In this document: positions 17,820 through 27,000 of the stretch, piece after piece
Layout of the letters: every line of letters starts with the position of its first letter
Position numbering within the stretch: the stretch's first letter is position 1
NCBI GenBank assembly: GCA_964447015.1
Contig: CAYUQU010000001.1
Location: forward strand, 1-64,000
Length of the DNA stretch: 64,000 bases
Direction: 5' to 3'
Source of the DNA: Wandonia sp964447015
GTDB lineage: Bacteria; Bacteroidota; Bacteroidia; Flavobacteriales_D; Crocinitomicaceae
Notes under the pieces: generated by a model
Told to the model about the DNA's origin: nothing
Seen by the model: only the letters and a program-made list of their open reading frames with translations
Database searches by the model: none
Translations under genes and position numbers: made by a program

Positions 17820-18794
17820 TTTGACTTGTTTAATGTACCATTCATTAGGTTCTTTGAACCCCCTAAGCCAAAAAGCTTTGTTGAATCTTCCAGTTCTTAC
17901 ATTGTAACTCATTATTTCCGGAAAGGAATCAAAAACACAGAACGCTTCTCTAACGAACTGAGCTCGAAATTGTGCATCACATTCCAAAAAATGACATCGA
18001 TCTCTCCTTTTGATAATATAATCTACACTATTCATACGCAAATACTCTCTGAACGCTCTTTGCGCAAAAAAATGAAGCACCGCTATATAGTTATGTATGC
18101 TGCATGGTAGATCATGTCGCTCATCAACAGTGGAAACAATCCTATTTGCAAGATTTAAGTCATCAGGAGAAAGTGTTTTAATCTCTGACTTTACTAAATC
18201 AAATCCACAACTGAAGCAATAACGAAATCCATAAAAAGGATCCTCTCGAAAGTCTTCAAATTTTGCCGAAGTATAAACAATCCCCTTACCACAGCTCGGG
18301 CAAGAATTCCTTAAATAATGAAAACACACTGAACAAAAGAAATAAAAGGACAACCTCCAGTTGATTCTAAAAAATGGTTGTTCATCTTTACTCCAACAAT
18401 GCGCGCAGTACTGCAAGCCAAAATTAGTTGTCAGTCGTAATCTGTTTCCAACATGTGGAATAAGCCAGGGAACAAATGATTTCTTTAGCAGTGGTTGATA
18501 ATACCTAAATTTTGGATTGTAAAATGTTAAATTAATAAGATTATCGTTATGCAAAGGAGTGTGGTAAAGTAACCTTCGAATCACATGAGTATCTTGAAGC
18601 GTATCAAAATCAACTTTATTCGTAAGCCCTTGGTTTACTCTTTTAACTAAGAAATCATTTAAATCCGTATAATGAGAGTGCGCTGATCGATGAATCCATG
18701 AATTCAATGATTCGGAAGGGAATGGCTCAACGTAGAAAAGAGAGACTCGTTTTGGAAGATGTGATTTCTTTATTTTATGATTGAAGTAGCTCAT
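17805..18794 (-). CDS. tniQ: TniQ/TnsD-family target-site selection protein
   Basis: This 329-aa protein starts with VEPFPSESLNSWIHRSAHSH, the signature of TniQ domains, and carries zinc-ribbon Cys pairs: YCAHCW (about 124-129), CSVCFHYLRNSCPSCG (about 150-165) and YCFSCG. TniQ/TnsD proteins read the target DNA or connect a targeting complex to the TnsC ATPase. At 329 aa it is shorter than Tn7 TnsD (about 500 aa), so it may bind a short target or work with a partner. Its start overlaps the tniB gene by 20 bases, the last gene of the four-gene transposition operon. Confidence 0.88.
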   Translation of the reverse strand: MSYFNHKIKKSHLPKRVSLFYVEPFPSESLNSWIHRSAHSHYTDLNDFLVKRVNQGLTNKVDFDTLQDTHVIRRLLYHTPLHNDNLINLTFYNPKFRYYQPLLKKSFVPWLIPHVGNRLRLTTNFGLQYCAHCWSKDEQPFFRINWRLSFYFFCSVCFHYLRNSCPSCGKGIVYTSAKFEDFREDPFYGFRYCFSCGFDLVKSEIKTLSPDDLNLANRIVSTVDERHDLPCSIHNYIAVLHFFAQRAFREYLRMNSVDYIIKRRDRCHFLECDAQFRAQFVREAFCVFDSFPEIMSYNVRTGRFNKAFWLRGFKEPNEWYIKQVKLFTH

Positions 18795-19659
18795 TACTTC
18801 TCCTTCTTGAAGGTGCAGTCCAACTAATATTTTTAAGCGTTTTTATAGTAATCTTTTCTTCTCCCGTTTCAATTGCATGAATAGCTGCTTTTTTGACAAT
18901 AGACACAATTTCGCCAATGAGTCCTTCACTCATTTCTAAAATTTTAAGCGCTAATTGCGGTTCTATTAATCCGGATGGGTTTTGTAATTCAACTTGTGCC
19001 TCTAATGTGGCCAACAACCGCAAATAATCCGTGTCATATTTCCATTTATTCAATATTACTTTTTCAAATCGATTTGCCAATTGCTCATCCGAATTTATGA
19101 CATAAAACGCATCTTTAGTCCCTATCCCCACAATTGATAAATCTAACTCGTTAGATATAAATTTAAGTACATTTAAAAACTCTCTTTGTTTAGCCGGAGA
19201 ACCAGTCAGAATATGATGAATCTCATCCAAAATAAGTATTTTACCTCGCAATCTTCTCATACCACCAAGCGCAGCTGATTGAAAATACTCGATCCTTCCA
19301 GATTGCTTGTAGGGCACTTGCAATTTATCCAAAATCGAAATATATAATCTTTTCTCATTTGGTACAGGAGGACACTGAATCATAAAGACTTCTTTCACTA
19401 CTTTTTGGTATATCGTCCCCGTACCTTCCTCGCTAGCTTCAATAGAATGCGCAGGATGAAGTGATTCAAACTTCTTACCAATAAGTGTTTTACCATTATT
19501 GGTATCTCCGATTATCAATAAATTCGGGGTTCTGTGAGTTCTTGGAAACTTCAATATACCATCCAGTATTTTTAACACTTCATTTGCTTTTGTATAAGAA
19601 ACCCATCTTACTTTTTGGATGGTAAAGATTCTTTTTTCATTTATTTCAGATAAACTCAT
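18775..19659 (-). CDS. tniB: TniB/TnsC-family AAA+ transposition ATPase
   Basis: This AAA+ ATPase has Walker A GDTNNGKT (about residues 50-57) and Walker B ILILDEIHH (about 135-143), followed by the sensor-1 segment SIVGIGTKDAF. The GDTNNGKT form and the following 'HHILTG' are typical of TniB proteins of Tn5053/Tn7-like elements, which form filaments on target DNA and activate the DDE transposase. I place the start at MSLSEINEK (19659), giving about 294 aa and a 14-base overlap with tniA; an upstream ATG at 19692 would overlap tniA by 47 bases. It is co-transcribed with tnsA, tniA and tniQ. Confidence 0.9.
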   Translation of the reverse strand: MSLSEINEKRIFTIQKVRWVSYTKANEVLKILDGILKFPRTHRTPNLLIIGDTNNGKTLIGKKFESLHPAHSIEASEEGTGTIYQKVVKEVFMIQCPPVPNEKRLYISILDKLQVPYKQSGRIEYFQSAALGGMRRLRGKILILDEIHHILTGSPAKQREFLNVLKFISNELDLSIVGIGTKDAFYVINSDEQLANRFEKVILNKWKYDTDYLRLLATLEAQVELQNPSGLIEPQLALKILEMSEGLIGEIVSIVKKAAIHAIETGEEKITIKTLKNISWTAPSRRRSNELLQS

Positions 19660-21541
19660 CAGTATCAAATGGTTTAATGGTGGATAAATCAATTTCGGGT
19701 GGCGTACTTAAATTAGGCACTTTTGACTGCTGTTTTTCACTTGGTGACTCAAATTCTCTTACCTTTCTAACTCGTGATTCTTTCTTTGCCTTTCGTTTAG
19801 ATTTCTTTGCTTGATCTTCAATTTCACGCAGTCGGTCATAGGCATCAAAAATCATATTCTGATTAATATCAGATTTAGGATTTTGCTTTTTAGCATATTT
19901 CAAGGCCTCTCTGTGTTCCCAAATACTGATGCTTGGCTTAGATGCATCTGCATAAAAAATGGGAAGATATTTATTAGATTCAGGATCTAAAAAATAGATT
20001 TTACTTATATCTCTGGGGTCGCGTTTAAAGGTGTATTTCTTATACCCATGCGTTTTGACAAATCCATCTCCCCGAAAAGAAAAGGAATCATACAAGTACT
20101 TCTTAAAGACATCATGATAGTAGTTAATATGATCAATCGTTACACCAGTGCGCCGAATTTTTCTTTCAAAAAAGGGTAAAAAATCTAAACGTACTTTTTC
20201 ATGGTCAACTTTGAAAAAAGGAACTCCAGTTCCATCTATATTCTTTGAACCAAATATTCCCTCTGTGTAGCGTAAAATAGGTGAAGTTCCAATTCCCTTG
20301 TGTAATTTATGATGATACACATCGACAACCAAGGTATGAAGCCATTTTTCCAACTCATACAATGTCATGGTTGCTTTCTCCGTGCTATTGTAATTCTGTC
20401 TGTATTTTGGGCTTGAAAACGTTGTTCCTGGTAATGCATGAATTTCTTTGGAGAGAGTACCCAAAAGCCTTTCAATGTGTGCCCCCCAATTTGGTTTATT
20501 GACAGGTCTCCAATTGATTGAAATTGAATATTCCTTACATGCTTTTGCTAGTGTAGATCCTCTAAATTCTTTAGCGTTATCCATGTGAATAGCTTCCATG
20601 ACTCCAAATACAGGCCACTCGCTTTTTAATTCATATTTTTCCACTATTTGATCTTTTTCTAAAATCGAATTGGAAATACATATTCCTGACCCCAAAGCTC
20701 CAGGTGGATCCATTGAGATATAAAATCCCGTCACCATTCTACTGAAGACATCAATCCCCATTGTAATCCAAGGTCTTCCCATCGGCTCTCTATCCTCTTC
20801 AGAAACAAGAATAATGTCTAAAAGTGTATGGTCAATTTGGACAACTTCCAAAGGTCTATTGGCAAGAGAAAACTTGCCCGGAACAGGCGCGACTCTTTGC
20901 TCAGTAAGCACTCTTCCTGCACGTTTCTTTAACTTTTCCTCCTGACTAAACCCTGTGATTCTATTCCTGATAGTGTTTTCATGAGGGGGCTCAATTCCTG
21001 CAGCAATACATCTGCGAAGAACTTCAAAGGCAGTTTGTTTCTGAGATCTATTTTGAGAAGTGAGATAAAAATCCTTGATAGTTTCATTAATAATCAAATC
21101 TACTTCTGGTGTAAGCCTGCTTTGCCCCTTTCCTCCTAATCTTTTCTGAGGAACCAATGAAGACACTAATCCTGAAGAAGCATAATCATTCAACCAACGA
21201 TAGATTGTCACATAGCCGATTTTATGTTCTTTTGCTATTTGCTTTATCCATTGCGTTCTATTGAGAACTTGCTCCCCTGATCGATCTGCATTAATAATTG
21301 GTTCAATAATTGAAAAGCGCCACTGGGCAACTGCCCAATCTTTATCAGGTAAAGAATCTATATTGATATCAGCTTCGACTTCAGGAGCGACATTTGTGGA
21401 TTCCAATGAAGACAAGTCTACCACTTCCACATCTTTAGTAATGATATTACGTACAATGCCTTTTTTGAAATCAATAAATTTCTCTAAAACAACTTTGATC
21501 CCCTTATGGTGGTATGTTTTTCCAATAATTATATTACTCAT
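19646..21541 (-). CDS. tniA: TniA/TnsB-family DDE transposase
   Basis: This 631-aa integrase-fold transposase has the DDE triad at about D236 (VVQIDHTLLDI), D320 (HMDNAKEF) and E356 (WGAHIERLLG). An HTH precedes it (EHKIGYVTIYRWLNDYASSG), and a Mu-type C-terminal beta-barrel (YKKYTFKRDPRDISKIYFL) and a basic tail follow. TniA/TnsB binds the transposon ends and joins the 3' ends to target DNA. The start overlaps the tnsA stop by eight bases. With TnsA present, the element should move by cut-and-paste, unlike Tn5053 relatives that lack TnsA and form cointegrates. The annotation as transposase is firm. Confidence 0.92.
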   Translation of the reverse strand: MSNIIIGKTYHHKGIKVVLEKFIDFKKGIVRNIITKDVEVVDLSSLESTNVAPEVEADINIDSLPDKDWAVAQWRFSIIEPIINADRSGEQVLNRTQWIKQIAKEHKIGYVTIYRWLNDYASSGLVSSLVPQKRLGGKGQSRLTPEVDLIINETIKDFYLTSQNRSQKQTAFEVLRRCIAAGIEPPHENTIRNRITGFSQEEKLKKRAGRVLTEQRVAPVPGKFSLANRPLEVVQIDHTLLDIILVSEEDREPMGRPWITMGIDVFSRMVTGFYISMDPPGALGSGICISNSILEKDQIVEKYELKSEWPVFGVMEAIHMDNAKEFRGSTLAKACKEYSISINWRPVNKPNWGAHIERLLGTLSKEIHALPGTTFSSPKYRQNYNSTEKATMTLYELEKWLHTLVVDVYHHKLHKGIGTSPILRYTEGIFGSKNIDGTGVPFFKVDHEKVRLDFLPFFERKIRRTGVTIDHINYYHDVFKKYLYDSFSFRGDGFVKTHGYKKYTFKRDPRDISKIYFLDPESNKYLPIFYADASKPSISIWEHREALKYAKKQNPKSDINQNMIFDAYDRLREIEDQAKKSKRKAKKESRVRKVREFESPSEKQQSKVPNLSTPPEIDLSTIKPFDTDEFI

Positions 21542-22250
21542 AGCTATTTCCGTTTGGGTGATATACTGTGGTGGGCCAAATCTCAGATTGCATCGTTAGT
21601 TTTTGAGTTAAATCGCAATTTATCTCTCCCACTTTTATTCCGTACCAAAGGGCATATAAACAATAACCTCTTATATTGAAATGATTGTCTTGTAGAGCAA
21701 GCATTACTTCCTCTGGTGTGGTTACCCTTAATTCAGCAACTGTTGTTAGGGTCTGGGTATAACAAGCAGCGTCTACGTAATCAAACTTGTAGCGCATGAG
21801 AAACTGAGCATTCTCCAAAAATGTGGTGCGAATATAATCCTCAGTCACCAACTTAAACTCCCAGCCCTCTCGCTTACACAACTCAATTGCAGCCTTGAAC
21901 TTGGCTTTGTACTTAAAAAAATTCTCTCTAAGATCATCTCTGAACTTTACCTCACACAACCATGGTTTCATTTTCTCAGACTCATTAAAATGAACGAGGA
22001 AATCAGGAGTATAGGTTCTTAAACTATTGTCAACATAGTACTCCACAACTAAAGGTTGTTCTTCATAATGATTAACCATAGTGTGAAATTCCAGACAGGT
22101 TGCAAAATCTTTCTCAAGACTTGACTCAAACCAAATCATGGAGTCATTTTTCCTGCTAGCATAAAGTCCTGACAGGGATTGATGTTTTATTATTAATCCG
22201 CGTTTAGCCATATTTTCAATTAGTTCTGAAAATTTAATTCTTTTTTTCAT
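21534..22250 (-). CDS. tnsA: TnsA-family endonuclease
   Basis: This 238-aa protein shows the TnsA restriction-endonuclease fold: WFESSLEKDF (catalytic Glu about residue 41), RTYTPDFLV (Asp about 83) and WLCEVKFRDDL (Glu-x-Lys about 99-101), the E...PD...E-x-K pattern. The C-terminal part (about 140-238) has the helical wing that contacts TnsC. TnsA cuts the 5' strands at the transposon ends so that, with TniA/TnsB, the element is fully excised. It is the first gene of the operon, about 100 bases from the candidate transposon end, the same relative position as in Tn7. Confidence 0.9.
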   Translation of the reverse strand: MKKRIKFSELIENMAKRGLIIKHQSLSGLYASRKNDSMIWFESSLEKDFATCLEFHTMVNHYEEQPLVVEYYVDNSLRTYTPDFLVHFNESEKMKPWLCEVKFRDDLRENFFKYKAKFKAAIELCKREGWEFKLVTEDYIRTTFLENAQFLMRYKFDYVDAACYTQTLTTVAELRVTTPEEVMLALQDNHFNIRGYCLYALWYGIKVGEINCDLTQKLTMQSEIWPTTVYHPNGNSYE

Positions 22251-22350
22251 TTTCTTCTGTAATTTTTTTCAATTTCTTTTGTGTTTTTTTCAACATTATG
22301 GCATCAAAATTTTCAACTTCTTTTGTATCCAACAATTGTTGTCAGTTACA
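22245..22350. repeat. Candidate transposon end with three TnsB-site-like repeats
   Basis: Read inward (minus strand), the end starts TGTAACTGACAACAATTG at 22350 and is followed by three similar direct repeats: ATACAAAAGAAGTTGAAA (22328-22311), ACACAAAAGAAATTGAAA (22284-22267) and TTACAGAAGAAAATGAAA (22262-22245, running into the tnsA start codon). Terminal TGT with several short transposase-binding repeats is the known layout of Tn7-like ends. The exact boundary rests on the TGT...TGACA form and was not confirmed by a target-site duplication. Confidence 0.55.
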
Positions 22351-22368
22351 ATTGGTGAATAAAGGGAA

Positions 22369-22410
22369 GGTTTAGGTAGGGATGCACGGCCGTGCATCCC
22401 TACCTAAACC
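22369..22410. repeat. 42-bp perfect palindrome (extragenic repeat)
   Basis: The sequence from 22369 to 22410 equals its own reverse complement, with the centre GCACGGCCGTGC and arms reading GGTTTAGGTAGGGAT. The GTAGGGATGCACGGCCGTGC type of palindrome occurs as scattered extragenic repeats in Bacteroidota and cyanobacteria; degenerate relatives lie at 43360-43390 and 45704-45730. There is no T-tract, so it is not a standard terminator. Confidence 0.85.
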
Positions 22411-22516
22411 TGACCCCACTACTTACTGAAAGATTTTTAAATAAAGTGTTTGCAAAATCCAAAAATAATACTACATTGTGCTCGCCAAGACACAGTTACG
22501 CTAAACATTCAATGGA

Positions 22517-22616
22517 AAACGGAGTGAATTTGAGCTAAAGACAAGCGATACTTGCCTATGCTTGTCCGTCTATTGACGGGAAAGCCTAATAACAACTCAA
22601 ATTTTTACTGACGTTT
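22517..22616 (+). other. Predicted three-way-junction structured element
   Basis: Nested pairing is visible by eye: AAACG (22517) with CGTTT (22612), AATTTGAG (22527) with CTCAAATT (22596), and inside these two separate hairpins, GACAAGC/GCTTGTC (22540/22560) and CCGTC/GACGG (22566/22575). This makes a two-hairpin junction closed by an outer stem, in a 450-base gap without genes. It may be a structured RNA, a DNA recombination site or the remains of a cassette boundary. I cannot assign it to a known family. Confidence 0.4.
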
Positions 22617-22682
22617 CTACTATTGCTGTTTGGAAAAAGTAATCGGTCTGATAGAGCAATTAAAAATAAATTTAAATAATTA

Positions 22683-22786
22683 AATAAGTCCCTACTCTGT
22701 ATAAACAAATACAGACTTATACGACCAAAATGGGATGTGTAAGTCTGTGATAAGTGTGTAGATGTAGACTTATAAGGGAGTTAGCT
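22683..22786 (+). repeat. attC-like imperfect palindrome
   Basis: The inner stem is ACAGACTTATAC (22711-22722) with GTGTAAGTCTGT (22737-22748), one mismatch; the outer stem is AATAAGTCCCTAC (22683) with GTAGACTTAT (22764). The 3' end reads GGGAGTTAGCT, close to the attC R' box GTTRRRY. The last 22 bases (22764-22785) are identical to 47019-47040. A 5' AAC box is not obvious. Confidence 0.55.
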
Positions 22787-22799
22787 ACAATTAGAAAGA

Positions 22800-23915
22800 A
22801 TGAAAAAATCCATAAGACAACCAGAAAACTGGCAGGACTTTGAATCACTTTGTAAAAAGTTATTTGGTGAACTATGGAATTGTTCTCTTAAAATTAAAAA
22901 GAATGGTCGCTTAGGTCAACCTCAAGCAGGGGTTGATGTATTTGCAATTCCAGAAGGGCAGAGCAAATATTGGGGAATTCAATGCAAAGGAAAAGACAAT
23001 TACAAAAAGTCCAAACTCACAAAAAAAGAGATTGACCAAGAAATAGAAAATGCCAAGAGTTTTAAACCTGAGCTAGAAACATTTATTTTCTGTACTACTG
23101 CGGTTAAAGACTCCAGAATTGAAGAATACATCCGAATAAAAGATATTGAGAATAGAAAGAATGGAGGTTTTGAAATTCTACTTTACTCTTGGGAAGACAT
23201 AGCGGATTTTATTGATGAAAACCGAAATACATACAACTGGTATGTGGACAACATTCAATTTAAAGATCAGTTTGATACTCAAATAGATTTTTTTGGAGTA
23301 GATAATGAGTTAATTGTTAAACCTAAGTTTGAAAAAATCACTACTAAATATAGAGTTAAGAAACCTATTGATACTCAAATAGAAAAATCTATTTTCCCCC
23401 ATCGTGCATTTTTAAGTCAAATAGAACCAATTGGAATTTTTGGGGGATCCAACAAAATCAATCATAGTTGGTGCAGTTTTGAAACTTTAATAACTAATTC
23501 TGGAAGTACAGTTCTTGAAGATTGGAAGTTCTATTTATATTTTGATGAAAACGTACGAAAGATAGATGACGACTTTACAAATGACATTTTCATGTATGAA
23601 AAGTTGTCGAAATACAGAACCACATTCGCATATGATGAAGATAATATGATCTTGTATTCACCAATTGATGACAAACCGCTTATTCAAAAGGATAGCAGAC
23701 AATTTAAATCATATTTTATCCCTAAAATAGGCAGCAAAGAAGTATCTATTAAGTGGGAATTATTGGCTAGAGATTATAACCGAGAGGGAACTGTTACCTT
23801 TCAAATTGAACCAGAGTATGAAAACAGTACTAAAACCGCTTGGGTGGATTCAATAGAGGATGAAAAGGAAGAAATTGAAATCATTGAATTTGTAGAAATT
23901 AAAAAAAGTAGCTAA
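22800..23915 (+). CDS. PD-(D/E)XK nuclease-domain protein
   Basis: This 371-aa protein starts with an Mrr-like restriction-endonuclease fold: WQDFESLCKKLFGELW (Glu about 15), GRLGQPQAGVDVFAIPEG (Asp about 46) and YWGIQCKGK (Gln-x-Lys, about 61-63), followed by ETFIFCTTAVKDS and a helical end. The G-x-P-Q-x-G-V-D and Q-C-K pattern is that of nuclease domains at the front of anti-phage NTPases and helicases. Residues about 160-371 form a beta-rich domain that I do not recognise. It is the first cassette gene of the array; its stop codon overlaps an attC-like site. Together with the next gene (KAP NTPase) it may be a defence pair, though each has its own cassette boundary. Function is inferred. 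Confidence 0.7.
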   Translation: MKKSIRQPENWQDFESLCKKLFGELWNCSLKIKKNGRLGQPQAGVDVFAIPEGQSKYWGIQCKGKDNYKKSKLTKKEIDQEIENAKSFKPELETFIFCTTAVKDSRIEEYIRIKDIENRKNGGFEILLYSWEDIADFIDENRNTYNWYVDNIQFKDQFDTQIDFFGVDNELIVKPKFEKITTKYRVKKPIDTQIEKSIFPHRAFLSQIEPIGIFGGSNKINHSWCSFETLITNSGSTVLEDWKFYLYFDENVRKIDDDFTNDIFMYEKLSKYRTTFAYDEDNMILYSPIDDKPLIQKDSRQFKSYFIPKIGSKEVSIKWELLARDYNREGTVTFQIEPEYENSTKTAWVDSIEDEKEEIEIIEFVEIKKSS

Positions 23916-23970
23916 CAAAACCTATACGCAATACCCTTCGGGATATTGCGCATAGCCAAACCGTTAGGAC
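23912..23970 (+). repeat. attC-like site, classical size and shape
   Basis: The site begins CTAACAAAA, with TAA also serving as the stop codon of the nuclease gene, and ends AACCGTTAGGAC. Between them CTATACGCAATA pairs with TATTGCGCATAG around the loop CCCTTCGGGA. The total of about 59 bases, the AAC/GTT ends and one short stem match integron attC sites such as that of aadA (TAACAA...GCGTTAGA). The GTTAGGA box differs from GTTRRRY only in the last base. Confidence 0.7.
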
Positions 23971-24017
23971 TTCATTTCAATTTAACAAATATATTCTCGT
24001 AACTAAAATAATAATAA

Positions 24018-27000
24018 ATGCCTGAGTTTAAATATAAATTCCTTGAAGAAAAGCCATTCATTTCGAGTGAGCTTAAGGATGAGCCAAAATTTGGGCATAA
24101 GGAAATAATATCGTCCCTTAAAGATATTGTAGTAAACTGCATAAGTCCGTTCACTATTGGATTATTCGGCAAGTGGGGCTCTGGAAAAAGTACAATAGCT
24201 GAGAATCTTCAAAAGGAACTAAAAAGCGAAAATATCCCAATCGTAATTTTTGATGTTTGGAAGCATGAAGGTGATGCATTAAGAAGAACTTTTATACAAG
24301 AATTGGTTCGACAACTTCAAGACGCGACCACGTACGGAGAAAAATTTTTTCCGGAAGAGTTCAAATTAGATGAGCGATTAGACAAAACAGGTAGGTCAGT
24401 CACAAAGGGCAACTTGGAAATAGATTTTAAGAGATTTAAGCCTCTTCTTAGAAAAATTGGTTTGATACTAGGGATAACTCTATTGGTGTTGACCTTAATA
24501 GGTTGGTTGATATATTACCAATATTCTATCTTCTATGATTCATATGTCCAAAACATTATATCAGCCTTAACATATATAATATCATTAGTATCTGGTGGTG
24601 CCTTACTAGCTTGGTTTGCTAAAAACATGTCAACCTTCGTTACTTCAAATGACATAACATATTCAATAGATAGATTTAAGGATCCCCATGAATTCGAAAA
24701 AGAATTTATTAGGGTGCTTCAAGCTTTGAAAAACAAAAGAATCCTAATTGTTTTTGATAATTTAGACAGGGTTTCAGGTAAAAATTCTGTTAGAATTATT
24801 TCAACTATTAAAACTTTTCTTGAACCAATTGATAAGGATTTAAAGGAAAAAGAGGTTGTGTTTTTAATTCCTTGTGATGTTGAAGCAATTAAAGGTCACT
24901 TATTAAAAGTCTTCAAAGATGAGATTGGTGATGATTCGGAGAGTCATTCTTATTCAAATGAATACTTAAGAAAATTCTTCAATACAATTTTATGGATTCC
25001 AGAATTTTACTCAATTGAATTACAGAGATTTGCACATGAAAAGCTAAAAGAGACCCTCATTGAAGACTTTGACAATGATAAATTATCTTGGTTAATAACC
25101 AAGGTTTTTAAGCAAAATCCGAGACAAATAATTCAATTCATCAACATATTGATTTCCAATTATTTACTTATTAAAAAGCGGGTGGAGGAGGATTGGCTAG
25201 AGGAAGATTTTTTAAAAAACAACATCTCACAACTCGCAAAATTTTTGCTATTGAATCAAAAGTTCCCTCTGATTTTAGATAATTATCGGAAAACCAGTAC
25301 TTATGATTTGAGAGAAAATCCAAATAAGAATACAGAACAATTGATTGATTTTAATGAATATTCTGTTTTTTTAGAAGATACTAGCGACATTTTTATTGAA
25401 TCACTTGAACCTTTTTTTACATACCGAACTTCTCCACAAGAAAGAAAAATAAGTGGAATAAGTAAATTACTCATCCTTATGGATTCTGAAAAAATAGAAG
25501 AATCTATTGAATATGCTAAAAAGCTAAAATTGAATGAGAAAAGGGATGATTTTAGTGACATTATTATGAAGCAATTAGGTTTAATATCGAATCCGATTTC
25601 CACTTATAGATTTTTGAATATATTATTCCATATTTCGAAAAATTTAGAATTGGTTTTACATAAAAATGCCTTCACAGAGATTCAAAATAGATTTCAAGAT
25701 CGCTATTTGGAAAATATTTATCAAATAGACCCAAATCTTATTGACACAGAAATATTTCAAAAATTCAAAAATTTTAGTACTGAAAAACGTAAAAAGATTT
25801 CAAAAAAGTGGATTGAGATGCTTGGAGATGAAAACAAAGATTCAATAAACATTAAGATTTCTGATGAGCACTCGAAAAAAACTGTTGATCAGTTAATTAA
25901 AAACCCTCAGCATATTTATAAAGTTGATTATGAAAAATTACAAGAAGCAATAACCCAAAAATATGTTGGAGATATTGGAATCGCTCGTGTAATAATTCCA
26001 GATAAAAAAAAGCAAACAATATTCATTTCTTCAAAATATGTTGAGAAGTTTATTGATTTAATATTGAATGAAGATTTTACGAATAACCTATTTTTAGAAA
26101 AGAAAGAACTTTTAGCTCAAATTGATCCTTCCCTAATTACAAAAGAAGTAGCTAATGTATTATTAACTAAAATGACTGTATTAATTAATTCTGAAAATAA
26201 TGTTGCAATTTCAGATGAAGATTCTATTAGAATAAAAACTGATTTATTGGCCTTTGTTACTGAGATATTTAGACAATTTCAAACAAAAATTTTATACACA
26301 GAGAATGCAGAACTTAATCAAGGGTTTTTGAATGTTGTTGTACAAGGATTTAATAGTCTCCGTTGGAAGTATTGTTCCCTTTATGTTCCGTTGCTTTTTG
26401 AATTTAAGAAGATTAATTTTGAGACATTTAGCTCCACTGCTAATAGTCATATTACTTCGTTTATTCAAAATTCACCACCTGAGTCAATAATTGATTCTTT
26501 GAATTCAATGATAGATAATCAGGAATTTATTGAATCAACTGAAAATAAACCAATTTTTCAGAATCGCGCGTTACAAGACCAATCATTTTTTGAAACTTTC
26601 TACGAATCGCTTTCCGAAGAAAGCCAAACGGTTTGGCTCCAAGCTTTGCTCAATGGTAATGAAATAGACAGATTTACTAGCACATTAAATACATTGAAAT
26701 TTAACATTCCTGATAAAGTGGGTTTTGCAAACAAAATTCAATCAAAAACAAATGAAGGAATTTCTTTAATTCAAAAGAATTTGCTCTTTGAAGCGCTAGA
26801 CGGGTTAAATATAAAAAAATCAGAGTTAGATATAGATTCTTTATACACTCAGGTTTCTTCAATGCTTATGCAAATGGATCATAATACACAGGAGGTTGGT
26901 CTAAAAGTATTCCAAAGAACTAATTATTTGACTTTTTCTCAAAAAAAGCGGCTTGCCTTAGAATGTCTAGAATGGTTACAAAATTCAAATCAGTTCTTTC

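Larger units (their letters stand above)
15678..22350. mobile_element. Tn7-like transposon module (left limit unknown)
   Basis: The four overlapping genes tnsA-tniA-tniB-tniQ form a full Tn7-like core. The tnsA-proximal end is probably at 22350 (see the end feature). The distal end should be beyond tniQ, to the left. I include the XRE gene and the 628-aa gene because they converge on tniQ, but I found no matching terminal repeat to the left, so the IS3-like, MORN and even the toxin genes may or may not be cargo. Confidence 0.7.
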
